Assembly (NCBI RefSeq): GCF_014635245.1
Contig: NZ_BMCP01000004.1
Coordinates: forward strand, 124,001-188,000
DNA length: 64,000 nt
DNA from: Agaricicola taiwanensis
GTDB lineage: Bacteria > Pseudomonadota > Alphaproteobacteria > Rhizobiales > Methylopilaceae
Reading direction: 5' to 3'
The notes beneath the pieces were generated by a model. The model was not told where the DNA came from. It did not search any database and saw nothing but the letters and a program-made list of their open reading frames with translations. The number at the start of each line of letters is the position of its first letter. Within the stretch, counting starts at the first letter, position 1. Below are positions 35,987 to 45,117 of this stretch, one piece after another. The position numbers and the translations under genes are program-made.

Positions 35987-37378
35987 TCAGCCTTTCGCCA
36001 GTTGCTTCAGCCAGCGCTTGGCCTCCGCCTTAACGTTTTTCGGCGCGGTGCCGCCGTAGCTGGTGCGGCTCTTGACCGACTTCGTCACGCCCAGCACATC
36101 GAAGACCGCATCGGTGATGCGCGGCTCCGCGCTTTGCATATCATCCAGCGTCAGCCGTTCCAGCGGCACGCTTCGTTCCACGGCCATGCCGACGAGCTTT
36201 CCGGTGACGTGGTGGGCTTCGCGGAAGGGCAGGCCCAATTCGCGCACCAGCCAATCGGCGAGATCGGTCGCGGTGGCATAGCCCGCGCCCGCCGCGCGTT
36301 TCATGGCCTGCCCGTTCGGCACCATGTCGAGCACCATGCCGGTCATGGCGGCAACGGTGAGGGCGAGCGTGTCGAGAGCGTCGAACAGGCCCTCCTTGTC
36401 CTCCTGCATGTCTTTCGAATAGGCCAGCGGCAGGCCTTTCATGACCATGAGGAGACCGATGAGATGGCCGATGACACGGCCGCTCTTGCCGCGCACCAGT
36501 TCCGCCGCGTCGGGGTTCTTCTTCTGCGGCATGATCGATGAGCCGGTGGTGAAGGCGTCTGACAGCGTGACGAAGCCGAACTGCGGCGTCGACCAGATCA
36601 CGATCTCCTCGGCAAAGCGTGAGAGGTGCGTCGCGGCGATGGACGCGGCGGCCATGACCTCCAGCGCGAAATCGCGCGAGGACACGGCATCGAGCGAATT
36701 GGCCATGGGACGGGCAAAGCCCAGCGCCTTCGCCGTGGCCTGCCGATCGATGGGAAAAGAGGTGCCGGCGAGAGCGGCGGCGCCGAGAGGCGATTCGTTG
36801 AGGCGCGCACGGGCGTCGCGGAAGCGGCCCCGGTCGCGGCCGATCATCTCCACATAGGCGAGGAGATGATGGCCGAAGGTGACGGGCTGAGCCGATTGCA
36901 GATGGGTGAAGCCCGGCATGACGGTGGCCGCATGCTCGGTGGCCTTTTCCGCCAGCGCCTTTTGCAGGTCGGCCAACATGACGTCGAGATCATCGATGGT
37001 GTCGCGCACCCACAGGCGGATGTCGGTGGCCACCTGATCGTTGCGCGAGCGGGCGGTGTGGAGGCGGCCGCCGGCGGCGCCGATGCGCTCGGTCAGACGC
37101 GCCTCGATGTTGAGGTGGATGTCCTCCAGGGCTCGCGTGAAGGTGAAGGAACCGGCCTCGATTTCCTTGAGAATGGCGTCTAGACCCTCGGAAATCGCCT
37201 TTGCGTCCGCTTTGGTGACGATGCCCTGGGCCGCCAGCATGGCCACATGGGCCTTGGAACCGCGGATGTCCTGGGCGTAAAGACGCTTGTCGAAGTCGAT
37301 CGAGGCGTTGATCGCTTCGAGCACGGCGTCCGGCCCTGCGGCGAAGCGGCCGCCCCACATCTGGTTACTCATCGTCAT
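35987..37378 (-). CDS. argH: Argininosuccinate lyase
   Basis: A 463-residue fumarase/aspartase-superfamily enzyme. Characteristic segments are [20 protein letters not shown] at the N-terminus, [40 protein letters not shown] and the superfamily signature [12 protein letters not shown]. It cleaves argininosuccinate to arginine and fumarate. Two close starts exist (37378 and 37372). Its divergent neighbour, the thioredoxin-like gene, starts only 21 bp away, so each promoter must reach into the other gene. Confidence 0.97.
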   Translation of the reverse strand: MTMSNQMWGGRFAAGPDAVLEAINASIDFDKRLYAQDIRGSKAHVAMLAAQGIVTKADAKAISEGLDAILKEIEAGSFTFTRALEDIHLNIEARLTERIGAAGGRLHTARSRNDQVATDIRLWVRDTIDDLDVMLADLQKALAEKATEHAATVMPGFTHLQSAQPVTFGHHLLAYVEMIGRDRGRFRDARARLNESPLGAAALAGTSFPIDRQATAKALGFARPMANSLDAVSSRDFALEVMAAASIAATHLSRFAEEIVIWSTPQFGFVTLSDAFTTGSSIMPQKKNPDAAELVRGKSGRVIGHLIGLLMVMKGLPLAYSKDMQEDKEGLFDALDTLALTVAAMTGMVLDMVPNGQAMKRAAGAGYATATDLADWLVRELGLPFREAHHVTGKLVGMAVERSVPLERLTLDDMQSAEPRITDAVFDVLGVTKSVKSRTSYGGTAPKNVKAEAKRWLKQLAKG

Positions 37379-37399
37379 GCCACCCTGGAGTTTCTTGCC

Positions 37400-38053
37400 T
37401 TGACCGAGCCGACGCCGAAATCCTCGCGCCGACCCATGTTGCTTGCGGCGACCGCCGGTCTGGTGGCGGGCACCGCGCTGGCCGTCTTCTACGGGATCAG
37501 TGGGGTCGCAGGCAACAAGGACACGGCAGCCTGCACCGCGTCCCGCGAGAGTCTCGCCAAGCTCCAGCCGCTGGTGAAGGGCGAGATCGCCGCGCTTGTC
37601 ATCTCCGACGAGCCACGACCACTTCCGGACCTCGCCTTCCTCGATGGCGAGGGGCAGCCGAAGAAACTATCGGACTTCAGGGGCCGCATGGTGGCCCTCA
37701 ACCTCTGGGCCACCTGGTGCGCGCCTTGCCGTGAGGAGATGCCGGCCTTCGACAAGCTGCAGGGCGAGATGCAGGACCGCCCCTTCGATGTGGTGGCGGT
37801 GTCGATCGACAGCGGCGGGCCGGAAAAACCGATGGCCTTCCTCAAGGAGATCGGCGTCACGCATCTGCCGCTCTACACCGACGCCAAATCCGAGGTGTTC
37901 CGGAGCCTCAAGAGCATCGGGCGCGCCATGGGGCTGCCGACGACGCTGCTGATCGACGAGGCCGGCTGCGAGATCGGCTATCTGCCCGGCCCCGCCGACT
38001 GGGCGTCAGACGATGCCAAGGGCTTGATCGAAGCGGCGCTGCCGAAGAGCTGA
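37400..38053 (+). CDS. TlpA-family thiol:disulfide oxidoreductase
   Basis: About 217 residues from a TTG start nine bases after GGAG. An N-terminal membrane anchor ([20 protein letters not shown]) precedes a periplasmic thioredoxin fold with [18 protein letters not shown]. The CAPC active site and the following cis-proline region [12 protein letters not shown] are those of TlpA/CcmG-type reductants, which supply electrons for cytochrome c or oxidase assembly in the periplasm. Its start is 21 bp from the argH start in the opposite direction. Confidence 0.9.
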   Translation: MTEPTPKSSRRPMLLAATAGLVAGTALAVFYGISGVAGNKDTAACTASRESLAKLQPLVKGEIAALVISDEPRPLPDLAFLDGEGQPKKLSDFRGRMVALNLWATWCAPCREEMPAFDKLQGEMQDRPFDVVAVSIDSGGPEKPMAFLKEIGVTHLPLYTDAKSEVFRSLKSIGRAMGLPTTLLIDEAGCEIGYLPGPADWASDDAKGLIEAALPKS

Positions 38054-38917
38054 TCAGCCTCTCCGGCCGGCGAGGGTTGCGATTGCCGCGCCTCCGACGA
38101 TGAGGCCGCAGGCCAGCGCCAGCGTGGTCGTGGGCTCGGCAAAGCCGAAGGCCACGAGAAGCAGTGTGGAGAGCACCGGCGCGGCATAGGAGGCGGTGCC
38201 GAGCAGGCGCATGTCGCCGCGCTTCATGCCGATGTCCCAGACAAAGAAGGCAAGGCCAACGGGACCAAGGCCAAGCAGCAGCACCGAGCTCCATTCCACG
38301 ATGCCGCTCGGCCAATGGGTGGTCTCGAAAGCAAGATGCGCCAGCGCCGAGAGCACGGCGGTGGCAAGACAGAAGCCAGCCACCGCTTCGGTGGGCACTT
38401 CGGCGAACCTGCGCGAGGCCACGGAATAGACCGCCCAGATGACTGCTGCGATCAGGGCGGCGAGATAACCCGGCAGATAGACCGGATCATAGCTGAGCCC
38501 GCCGCTTCGGCCCGTCACAAGCACCACGGTGCCGGCAAAACCCATGAGCGCCCCGATGATATGCGCGGCCCGCAGCCGCTCACCCGGCAGCGTCGCGGAC
38601 AAGAGCACGATGAGAAGCGGCCAGAGATAGGCGATCAGGCTTGCCTCCGCCGGCGGCGCAAGGCGCAGCGCGGAAAAATAGGCGAAGTGATAGCCGCACA
38701 ACCCGCCGACGCCATGCAGCCAGGCCAGCGGCGATTGCTTCAATGCCGAAAAGCCCATGGGGCTGCGCGCGACGAAGACCAGGCCTGCAAGACCTCCGAC
38801 GAGGAAGGTGAGGGCGGCAAGCTGAAAGGGCGGAACGGCGCCGCTGCCGGCGGTGAGCAGGGCAAGCGTCGACCAAAGCAGGATGGCCGTGAAACCGATG
38901 AGGGTGGCGCGGGACAT
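38054..38917 (-). CDS. EamA-family DMT exporter
   Basis: About 287 residues with ten hydrophobic helices in two EamA repeats. MSRATLIGFTAILLWSTLAL gives a natural start; an upstream extension of 31 residues is rejected. The pattern with LLWSTLALLTAGSGAVPPFQ, MGFAGTVVLVTGR and the closing AGRRG tail resembles YddG-type amino acid exporters. The substrate is not assignable. Its last codons abut the tlpA stop, so the two genes are fully convergent with no intergenic space. Confidence 0.85.
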   Translation of the reverse strand: MSRATLIGFTAILLWSTLALLTAGSGAVPPFQLAALTFLVGGLAGLVFVARSPMGFSALKQSPLAWLHGVGGLCGYHFAYFSALRLAPPAEASLIAYLWPLLIVLLSATLPGERLRAAHIIGALMGFAGTVVLVTGRSGGLSYDPVYLPGYLAALIAAVIWAVYSVASRRFAEVPTEAVAGFCLATAVLSALAHLAFETTHWPSGIVEWSSVLLLGLGPVGLAFFVWDIGMKRGDMRLLGTASYAAPVLSTLLLVAFGFAEPTTTLALACGLIVGGAAIATLAGRRG

Positions 38918-39037
38918 GAGTGGCAGGGGCCCATGAGCAAGACTGTCGGACCATGCGCGCGACCGACGGATTATCCCAACAGGGATGTGAGCCTTGAGCC
39001 GGTCATCCACGGCTTTCTCGGCAGGGACGAGCTCGCT

Positions 39038-39766
39038 TCAGCGCGCACCCAGCACCATCTCCCTGACCCAGCGCGTCAGCAGGGCATCGTAAGCGCGCCG
39101 ATGCCGCTCCTCGGTCAGGGCATGATCGGCGCCCTCGATGACACGGAAGGTCATGGAGCGGGCGCGGATGAAGGCGGAGGTGTAGCTTGCCACCGCCAGA
39201 TGCGGCACCAGATCGTCGTGTTCCGATTCGACGACCAGGACATCCCCGCTGAATTTGCGGCAACCGCTCAGGGCGCGGTTGGTCTCCGGATCGACGAAGG
39301 TGCGGCGGTATTCGTTCAGATCGGCCCGGTTCAACTGCTGCTTCGGTGTGAGCCACTGCGCGTCGCGGTAAAGGGCCGGCACACGCAGCGCCAGCCAGCG
39401 CACCGGCCGCAATGTCGTCAGGAGCGCGGCGAGATAGCCGCCATAGCTGCTTCCCACGACGGCGATGCATGAGGAATCCACCTGCGGGTGCGAGATCAGA
39501 CTGTCGTAGGCGGCGAGCACATCCTGAAGATTGTCCTCGCGCGTGACGGTATCGCGCTGACCTTCGGTTTCGGCATGGCCGCGCATGTCAAAGGTGAGGC
39601 AGATGCTGCCGAGCGCCGCGAGCCCCTGTGCCCGGACCAGATCACGCTCCTGACTTCCGCCCCAGCCGTGAAGAAAGAGAATGCCGGGAAACCCGGTGGC
39701 GGGTGCGGCCACCGTGCCGTTGAGATGCTGGGTTCCCACAGCGATGCGTATTGCCTTGTTATGCAT
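39038..39766 (-). CDS. Alpha/beta hydrolase (serine aminopeptidase/DLH-like)
   Basis: About 242 residues from the ATG of MHNKAIRIAVGTQHLNGTVA. The fold is complete: oxyanion region FLHGWGGSQERDL, nucleophile in VVGSSYGGYLAALLT, acid in VLVVESEHDDLVPH and histidine in VIEGADHALTEERH. It is a soluble esterase/peptidase-like enzyme of unknown substrate. It overlaps the upstream DUF3182 gene by about eight bases, which implies that the two are translated together and that the pair works in one pathway. Confidence 0.88.
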   Translation of the reverse strand: MHNKAIRIAVGTQHLNGTVAAPATGFPGILFLHGWGGSQERDLVRAQGLAALGSICLTFDMRGHAETEGQRDTVTREDNLQDVLAAYDSLISHPQVDSSCIAVVGSSYGGYLAALLTTLRPVRWLALRVPALYRDAQWLTPKQQLNRADLNEYRRTFVDPETNRALSGCRKFSGDVLVVESEHDDLVPHLAVASYTSAFIRARSMTFRVIEGADHALTEERHRRAYDALLTRWVREMVLGAR

Positions 39767-40895
39767 AATGATATGCGTCCACGGTCGCATATTTCGTCAG
39801 GTAACCAACGTTCCGGTCTTCGCCCCGGAAGTAAACGAAGGCCTCATCCGGCGGCGGTTTATTGGCGCCGAACTGTTCGACGGTGGTGACCTGAACGGCG
39901 ACAAGAGCGGGATTGGCACGGAAGGTCTCCAGCGCCAGGATTTCCGCGCCCGTCGCACCGCCAAGACGCCAGGATTGCTCCAGCACCCCTGAGCGCCACT
40001 GTCCCGTCTGATCCATGCCCTGAATCACGTCGTAGTTTCGCCGTGACGCAATGAGGCCGTCGAAACAGTCCGTTGCCGCCGCATCCCAGATCCGAGCCTG
40101 GGAAATGGCCAGCCGAGCTTCGGCCGATGTGACCAACGAGAGCAGCACCTCGAATTCTCCGCGCACCACAAACAGCGTGGAGCCGCCGTAGGTGATGGCA
40201 CCGTTGTTGTCCCTGGTCAGGCGCTGGGTGCCGACGTAAGTGGCGGTAAGATCGCCAACGATCACCCGCCCGACGCTGCAGGTGCGCTCGGAGACAAGAT
40301 TTTCCTCCAGCACCAGGCCGGACGCGACGTCACTGCCATCAAGGGAGGCGATGAAGCGGGCAAGTTCGTCCACATCTGAAACCATCGCCTGACCACGTCC
40401 GCCATCGGCGCAGGCAAGCTTTGTGCGCACCCGTCCTTTCCGCAACAGGCGCTCGCCCGCGTTCAGCGCGTCATCGACGCTGAAAGCCGTGAAACCTGAG
40501 AGCGTGACGTCGCGCACCTTCTCGGGGAACGCCGGGTTCCAGCCGGGCGGCGCCGCGGCGCCCGGTTCGCCGAGGGGATGAGCTATCGCCTTCGTTCCGA
40601 TGAACTCGAATGGAACGACCCCGCCGAAGAGATCATGCTCGTCGGTGATGCCGAGGTGTCTTGCCCGGTGCAGCCCGATCAGAGTGTGGCCGGGCACATG
40701 ATAGAGGCTTTCCGAAGCCGGCGGTCCGTCGGTCATGGTCCCCGCGAAGGTATAGCCCTTGAGAACTGCCAGCTTCTTTGCGATTTCCGCCTGCGTCGTG
40801 GCCTTGTGGTCCCGCGGATCCGGCATGTCGTGAACAACGACCGCGCCGGGTGACGGAATCCTGCCTCGGACCAGACTTGCTTGATGTAACAGCAT
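39759..40895 (-). CDS. DUF3182 protein (ATP-grasp-like)
   Basis: A 378-residue soluble protein matching the DUF3182 family by eye: AHPLGEPGAAAPPGWNPAFP, KVRDVTLSGFTAFSVDDAL, KLACADGGRGQAMV and VLEENLVSERTCSVGRVIVG. The last segments, with paired acidic residues and a glycine-rich loop, look like an ATP-grasp ligase active site, a fold that joins a carboxylate to an amine or thiol. No product is known for the family. It overlaps the downstream alpha/beta hydrolase gene, and the nhaA stop lies about 125 bp upstream. Confidence 0.75.
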   Translation of the reverse strand: MLLHQASLVRGRIPSPGAVVVHDMPDPRDHKATTQAEIAKKLAVLKGYTFAGTMTDGPPASESLYHVPGHTLIGLHRARHLGITDEHDLFGGVVPFEFIGTKAIAHPLGEPGAAAPPGWNPAFPEKVRDVTLSGFTAFSVDDALNAGERLLRKGRVRTKLACADGGRGQAMVSDVDELARFIASLDGSDVASGLVLEENLVSERTCSVGRVIVGDLTATYVGTQRLTRDNNGAITYGGSTLFVVRGEFEVLLSLVTSAEARLAISQARIWDAAATDCFDGLIASRRNYDVIQGMDQTGQWRSGVLEQSWRLGGATGAEILALETFRANPALVAVQVTTVEQFGANKPPPDEAFVYFRGEDRNVGYLTKYATVDAYHYA

Positions 40896-41021
40896 ATCAG
40901 CTTCTTCAGGTCACCTTGGTATCAAACCCGAAAGGCGAAGCGTTCAGATGGCCGATTGTTCCCGGCGCCGGGAGCAAAATCCGGGAAGGGTCGAGCTCGG
41001 TGCGCCGGTCCCGGGCGCGGG

Positions 41022-42203
41022 TCAGCCGCGAACCGGAGCGAGTTTGCGTGCGGGAGCGGCGACCAGCACCAGCGCTCCCACGACGCCCGACAGGAGCGAG
41101 CCCATCATGACGCCGATCTTCACTTCATCCTGCAGGCCAGGCGAAGCGGGGAAGGCAAGGAGACCGATGAAGAGGCTCATGGTGAAGCCGATCCCGCAGA
41201 GGAGGGCGACGCCATAGACCTGGCGCCACGACGCGCCTTCCGGAAGCCTGGCAAGCCCCAATCTGATGCTGAGGACCGCCACCGTGAAGATGCCCACCTG
41301 CTTTCCGAGGAACAGACCGGCGGCAATGCCGAGCGGCACCGGCTGGAGCAGGACCGAGGGAGTGAAGCCGGCAAAGGAGACACCGGCGTTGGCGAAGCCG
41401 AAGATAGGGACGATGAGAAAGGCGACCCAGGGATGTATGGCATGCTCCAGGCGGATGAGGGATGAATCTCCGAGGCGCGGATCCACTGCCAGAGGGATGG
41501 TGAGGGCCAGGACCACTCCCGCGAGGGTGGCGTGGATGCCGGACATGAGGACCAGGAACCAGAGGACAAGCCCCAGCAGGAGATAGGGGGCAAGATTATG
41601 GAAGCCGCGCCGGTTCATGAGGATGAGGACCGCGGTGACGGCGATGGCGCCGCCAAGCGCCAGCACGTTGAGATTGGCGGTGTAGAACAGCGCAATGATG
41701 ACGACCGCGCCGAGATCGTCGATCACCGCGAGGGCAGTGAGAAAGATCTTGAGCGACAAAGGTACGCGGGAGCCAAGCAGGGAAAGCACGCCGAGCGCGA
41801 AGGCGATGTCGGTGGCTGCCGGGATGGCCCAGCCCCGAAGCGTCTCGGGGGAGCCGGCGTTGAAGATAAGATAGGCCAGCGCTGGAGCCACCATGCCGCC
41901 CAGGGCGGCAAGACCCGGCAGAACACGCTGCGGCCAGGTGGCCAACTGGCCGGTCAATGCCTCGCGCTTGATCTCCAGCCCGACCATCAGAAAGAACACG
42001 GCCATGAGGCCGTCGTTGATCCAATGCAGCACCGAAAGCCCGCCCACATAGACATGCAACCCGGCAAAATAGGCATCGGACAGCGGCGAATTCGCCACGA
42101 GCAGCGCAAGGACGGCGACCACCATCAGCACGATGCCGCCGGTGGCCTCGCTGGCGATGAAGCGGCGGATGAAGGATTGTTGAGCGGGGCGTAGCGATGA
42201 CAT
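41022..42203 (-). CDS. nhaA: Na+/H+ antiporter NhaA
   Basis: About 393 residues with around twelve membrane helices. The conserved pair of aspartates sits in [20 protein letters not shown], the ion-binding site of NhaA. The N-terminal [20 protein letters not shown] and [20 protein letters not shown] segments are family signatures. An upstream in-frame extension of 35 residues is rejected for its cysteine-rich, unlike-NhaA sequence. It exports sodium in exchange for protons. Nothing beside it suggests a shared pathway. Confidence 0.95.
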   Translation of the reverse strand: MSSLRPAQQSFIRRFIASEATGGIVLMVVAVLALLVANSPLSDAYFAGLHVYVGGLSVLHWINDGLMAVFFLMVGLEIKREALTGQLATWPQRVLPGLAALGGMVAPALAYLIFNAGSPETLRGWAIPAATDIAFALGVLSLLGSRVPLSLKIFLTALAVIDDLGAVVIIALFYTANLNVLALGGAIAVTAVLILMNRRGFHNLAPYLLLGLVLWFLVLMSGIHATLAGVVLALTIPLAVDPRLGDSSLIRLEHAIHPWVAFLIVPIFGFANAGVSFAGFTPSVLLQPVPLGIAAGLFLGKQVGIFTVAVLSIRLGLARLPEGASWRQVYGVALLCGIGFTMSLFIGLLAFPASPGLQDEVKIGVMMGSLLSGVVGALVLVAAPARKLAPVRG

Positions 42204-42442
42204 GCCGAGCGTTATAATCGCCGGTCTTCGCAGACCAAGCGAAATTGGGCTTCCTGCGGCCGTATCCCGATCACAAAAAAGCCAGCATCTGCAGCAGCAG
42301 GCGCGCACACGCCGGATGCTGAACCCGCGTTCAGGAGCCGGTGATCTCTCGGCCAGCGTTCGCGCGCATGAACGATAGAGCCGCTGCCGCGTTGGTTCTC
42401 CTGGACTACGGCGCCTATCCGACAGAGCCGTGAGGAGGATCC

Positions 42443-42832
42443 ATGGCCAAGAAGAATAAGATTCCCAAGAACATCGCGGGCATCAGGGTGCCCAAGCAGG
42501 TGCGCAAATCTCCCATTCTGAGGATGCTGATGAGCAGCCCGACCGGCCGTCGTATCCTGGCCGACGCGCTGGTGGCGGGTGCTACCGCGGCGGCGGGTGT
42601 GCTGGCGCGGTCCAAGCAGGACAAGATCGCGGACGCCGGTGGTGACATGGTCAAGAGCGGCAAGCGCGTCGGCAACATCGTGGTGGAAGCCATGCAGGAC
42701 GCGGCCGGCGCCATGACCCATGTGATTGGCGATGCCGCTCGCGACCTTCTGCCGGAGGAGGTGATGGACCCCAAGGGGAAAGCGGGCAGGCGCGCGCGGG
42801 GCGAGGCGCGGAATTCCGAGGCCGCCCATTGA
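42443..42832 (+). CDS. Small basic hypothetical protein
   Basis: A 129-residue protein. The basic N-terminus [20 protein letters not shown] is followed by a mildly hydrophobic helix around [20 protein letters not shown] and an alanine/methionine-rich region ([20 protein letters not shown]), then a basic tail. No family is recognised. GAGGA precedes the ATG. It is followed 16 bp later by a second small basic protein of similar design (KKRRPLLQ..., A-rich helix). The two look like diverged relatives or partners. Confidence 0.65.
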   Translation: MAKKNKIPKNIAGIRVPKQVRKSPILRMLMSSPTGRRILADALVAGATAAAGVLARSKQDKIADAGGDMVKSGKRVGNIVVEAMQDAAGAMTHVIGDAARDLLPEEVMDPKGKAGRRARGEARNSEAAH

Positions 42833-42848
42833 TGAGGCCCGGAGCATC

Positions 42849-43157
42849 ATGAGCAAGAAGCGCCGGCCGCTGCTGCAGCGAGCGGCGTGGCACGCCATCA
42901 AGACACTGGTGAAGAAGCACCCGAGAGCGGCGCTGACCGCCGCCGGCTCGGGGGCCTCCTATGCCGTGAAGGAGGTGGCGGCGGATGGATCGGACGCCGT
43001 GAAGGACATGGCCGGCAGCGTGAAGGAGGCGCTGACGCCGGAGCGGAAGACGCCGGTCAGATCCGAAGCACCCAGTGACGCCGAACGGAAGAGTTTTCTC
43101 GCCTCGCTCAGCAAGGCCGATCAGGGCCGTCTCGCCGGGATCGCGCGCCGCCGCTAA
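42849..43157 (+). CDS. Small basic hypothetical protein
   Basis: A 102-residue protein with a basic start (MSKKRRPLLQRAAWHAIKTL, then VKKHPRAA), a small-residue helix (LTAAGSGASYAVKEVAADGS) and VKDMAGSVKEALTPERKT, ending ADQGRLAGIARRR. It has no recognised domain and no clear membrane helix. It follows the related small gene at 42443 by 16 bp, so one transcript is likely. The helix plus alanine/glycine content resembles histone-like or polyhydroxyalkanoate-granule phasin fragments only superficially, so no function is assigned. Confidence 0.65.
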   Translation: MSKKRRPLLQRAAWHAIKTLVKKHPRAALTAAGSGASYAVKEVAADGSDAVKDMAGSVKEALTPERKTPVRSEAPSDAERKSFLASLSKADQGRLAGIARRR

Positions 43158-43205
43158 CCGGCTCGTGGCGGCGTGAGCTCTCGCTACCATTTACATGCTC
43201 TGCTA

Positions 43206-43828
43206 TCACCAGACCGGCGGCATCTCCGGCTGCTTTCGTAGGAAACGCGGCTCTGACGGCAGCCCCCAGCGCTGCGCGATGAAGGCCACACTCTCGCGCT
43301 CCCAGTCCTCCCATGCATCCAGCATGACGGTCCGGCCTTTCGGAACTGTGATGCAGAAATGCAAACGGGTTCGGTTGTCACCGGTGTCGGCAATCCGCTC
43401 GATCCAGGTCACATAGTCGGCTGGAGTGCCATTATATGGCAGAGCAAAGATCAGCCCCTTCGTGCGTTCCAGCACGGCGCCGCCATCGAAAGATGGATCA
43501 GGGCATGGCCCGATCGCCACGTCAGGCAGGCATTCCAGAAGAGCACGATGCCGAAGCAAAGAAAGGTCAAGCCGACCGCGATGCAAAGGATCTTGGACCA
43601 CATGGGCTGAGGCATGAAAAAGCCCATGGCAAGGAACACCCATGGGGCGAGAAACAGCAACATTGCGCCGTTCAGCAGGCCATCTTTGTCGAGATGCTCG
43701 TTGACCCGCAGGCTGCGCTCCCATGCGCCAAATCCCGCACCGGCTGCGGCCTTGCGCGCTCGTTCCGTCACCGGCCGGTCAGACTTCGTTGGGTAAGCGG
43801 GCCCCGGTCCTCGATTTTTAGAGTGCAT
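43206..43828 (-). pseudogene. Frameshifted membrane protein gene
   Basis: The first frame (from 43828) encodes a soluble start, two membrane helices (LLNGAMLLFLAPWVFLAMGF and ILCIAVGLTFLCFGIVLFWN) and ...ACLTWRSGHA before drifting into an unlikely ending. The second frame supplies a sensible continuation from about 43495: DPSFDGGAVLERTKG, ALPYNGTPADYVTWIERIAD, TRLHFCITVPKGRTVMLDAW and EDWERESVAFIAQRWGLPSE. Joining them needs a one-base (-1) change near 43490-43510. A sequencing error, a genuine pseudogene, or two overlapping genes remain possible. The family is not recognised. Confidence 0.5.
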
Positions 43829-43891
43829 TCGGGAATGCTATCACGGCGGCATGAGAGAGACGAACAACTGCGATAGGGACGATGGCGTGTA

Positions 43892-44368
43892 ATGTGCAGA
43901 GTTGTCGCTCCTGTGCTTTCCCTGATCTTCATGGCGATGCTGCTTGCCTACATGCAACTGGAACATGACCACGAACGGATCAACCAGGATACGGTCCTGC
44001 TTACCAATCATTGGACCGGAGAGGTTCGGCGTTGCCACCGGTCGCGCAATTCCTCCCTGAGCTGCCAGCCCACCACATTGGAGCCGAGGCCGTGGTATCT
44101 GGCGCTCAGTCCTTTTGACAGCCCCACGGAGCGCGCGGCCAAGCAGGGCGACGCGCCGAACCTGCTCGTCGACATCATCTTCTATGGCGGCTTCGCTCTC
44201 GCCGTCCTCATGATCTTCGCCTTGCCGATCTGGGATTGGCGCAACGATCGGAAGCGCGCTTCCACACAGGCGGATGGCGGGTCCATGGCACATGGAGACG
44301 CAGGGTCTGGCGGTGACAGTGGCGGGGATAGCGGCGGTGATGGAGGGGGAGGCGGGCGCGGCGGGTGA
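43892..44368 (+). CDS. Hypothetical membrane protein with Gly/Asp-rich tail
   Basis: A 158-residue protein. One membrane helix lies at the N-terminus (VAPVLSLIFMAMLLAYMQLE) and a second near residue 110 (FYGGFALAVLMIFALPIW). Between them is a cysteine-bearing soluble stretch (RRCHRSRNSSLSCQPTTLEP) that may be periplasmic and disulfide-bonded. The last 30 residues are an extreme Gly/Asp/Ser tract (GDSGGDSGGDGGGGGRGG), reminiscent of low-complexity tails of secreted or membrane proteins. No family is recognised. It is divergent from the frameshifted gene. Confidence 0.65.
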   Translation: MCRVVAPVLSLIFMAMLLAYMQLEHDHERINQDTVLLTNHWTGEVRRCHRSRNSSLSCQPTTLEPRPWYLALSPFDSPTERAAKQGDAPNLLVDIIFYGGFALAVLMIFALPIWDWRNDRKRASTQADGGSMAHGDAGSGGDSGGDSGGDGGGGGRGG

Positions 44369-44463
44369 TTCCGCCTGTTGCGATATTTGCATTCGCGCGC
44401 GTTTTTGGACCTGGCGCGCAAGCGTGAGTTATGTTTCTCCGCAGGTTCTGAAATGAGGCTTTT

Positions 44464-45117
44464 ATGAAACCTGCTGCTTGTTTGGCCGTCGCGGGCGCCG
44501 TTGCCGGAATTGCCCTCTCATCCTTTCCAGCCGCGGCCTATGAGCTTCCCAACGACATGCCGGCCCGCAAGCCGGGCCTTTGGGAAATGAGAGCGACCGG
44601 GACGGTGGGACCGAACCAGGTCAAAGCGCTGAAGAAATACTGCCTGGGCCCAAGCTCCGATCGCGCCCTTCACGAGCTTGAAATCCTGCGCAACGAATTG
44701 CAGGTGGTTCACAGCGACATCACGTGCCAGTCACCGAACATCTCCGTGAGCGGCAATGTCATGACCGGCGAGATGGCCTGCAGGACCAATTCTGCGGATG
44801 ACGACGAAGCGGCCGGCACGGACTTTCGCTGGACGGTGACATTCAAGAGCGACAGCGAAGCTGTGAACGAGACGCATAGTCTGCCTCGCGACGTGATGTT
44901 CCATATGGACAATAAAATGGTCGAAGAGCAGCGGTGGATCGGTGAGTGCCCGGCCAATCTAAAACCCGGCGATTTTCTGGATCTCGGTTTCAACTACAAC
45001 AGCGATGAGTGGCCGAACGAGAACCGTCGTGCGGGCAATATCCGTGAAACGCGGAAACAACTGGAGAAGTCGCTGAAGGAAGGCGTCGAGATGAACAAGC
45101 GCCTGGGGCCGATGTGA
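44464..45117 (+). CDS. DUF3617-like secreted protein
   Basis: A 217-residue protein with a signal peptide (KPAACLAVAGAVAGIALSSF, cleaved near AAAYEL). The mature start DMPARKPGLWEMRATGTVG, with a KPGLWE signature and later paired cysteines (KYCLGP, ITCQSP, MACRTN, IGECPA), suits the DUF3617 family of periplasmic proteins of unknown role. Its stop overlaps the next gene's GTG start by four bases. The next protein is a clear paralogue. Confidence 0.75.
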   Translation: MKPAACLAVAGAVAGIALSSFPAAAYELPNDMPARKPGLWEMRATGTVGPNQVKALKKYCLGPSSDRALHELEILRNELQVVHSDITCQSPNISVSGNVMTGEMACRTNSADDDEAAGTDFRWTVTFKSDSEAVNETHSLPRDVMFHMDNKMVEEQRWIGECPANLKPGDFLDLGFNYNSDEWPNENRRAGNIRETRKQLEKSLKEGVEMNKRLGPM

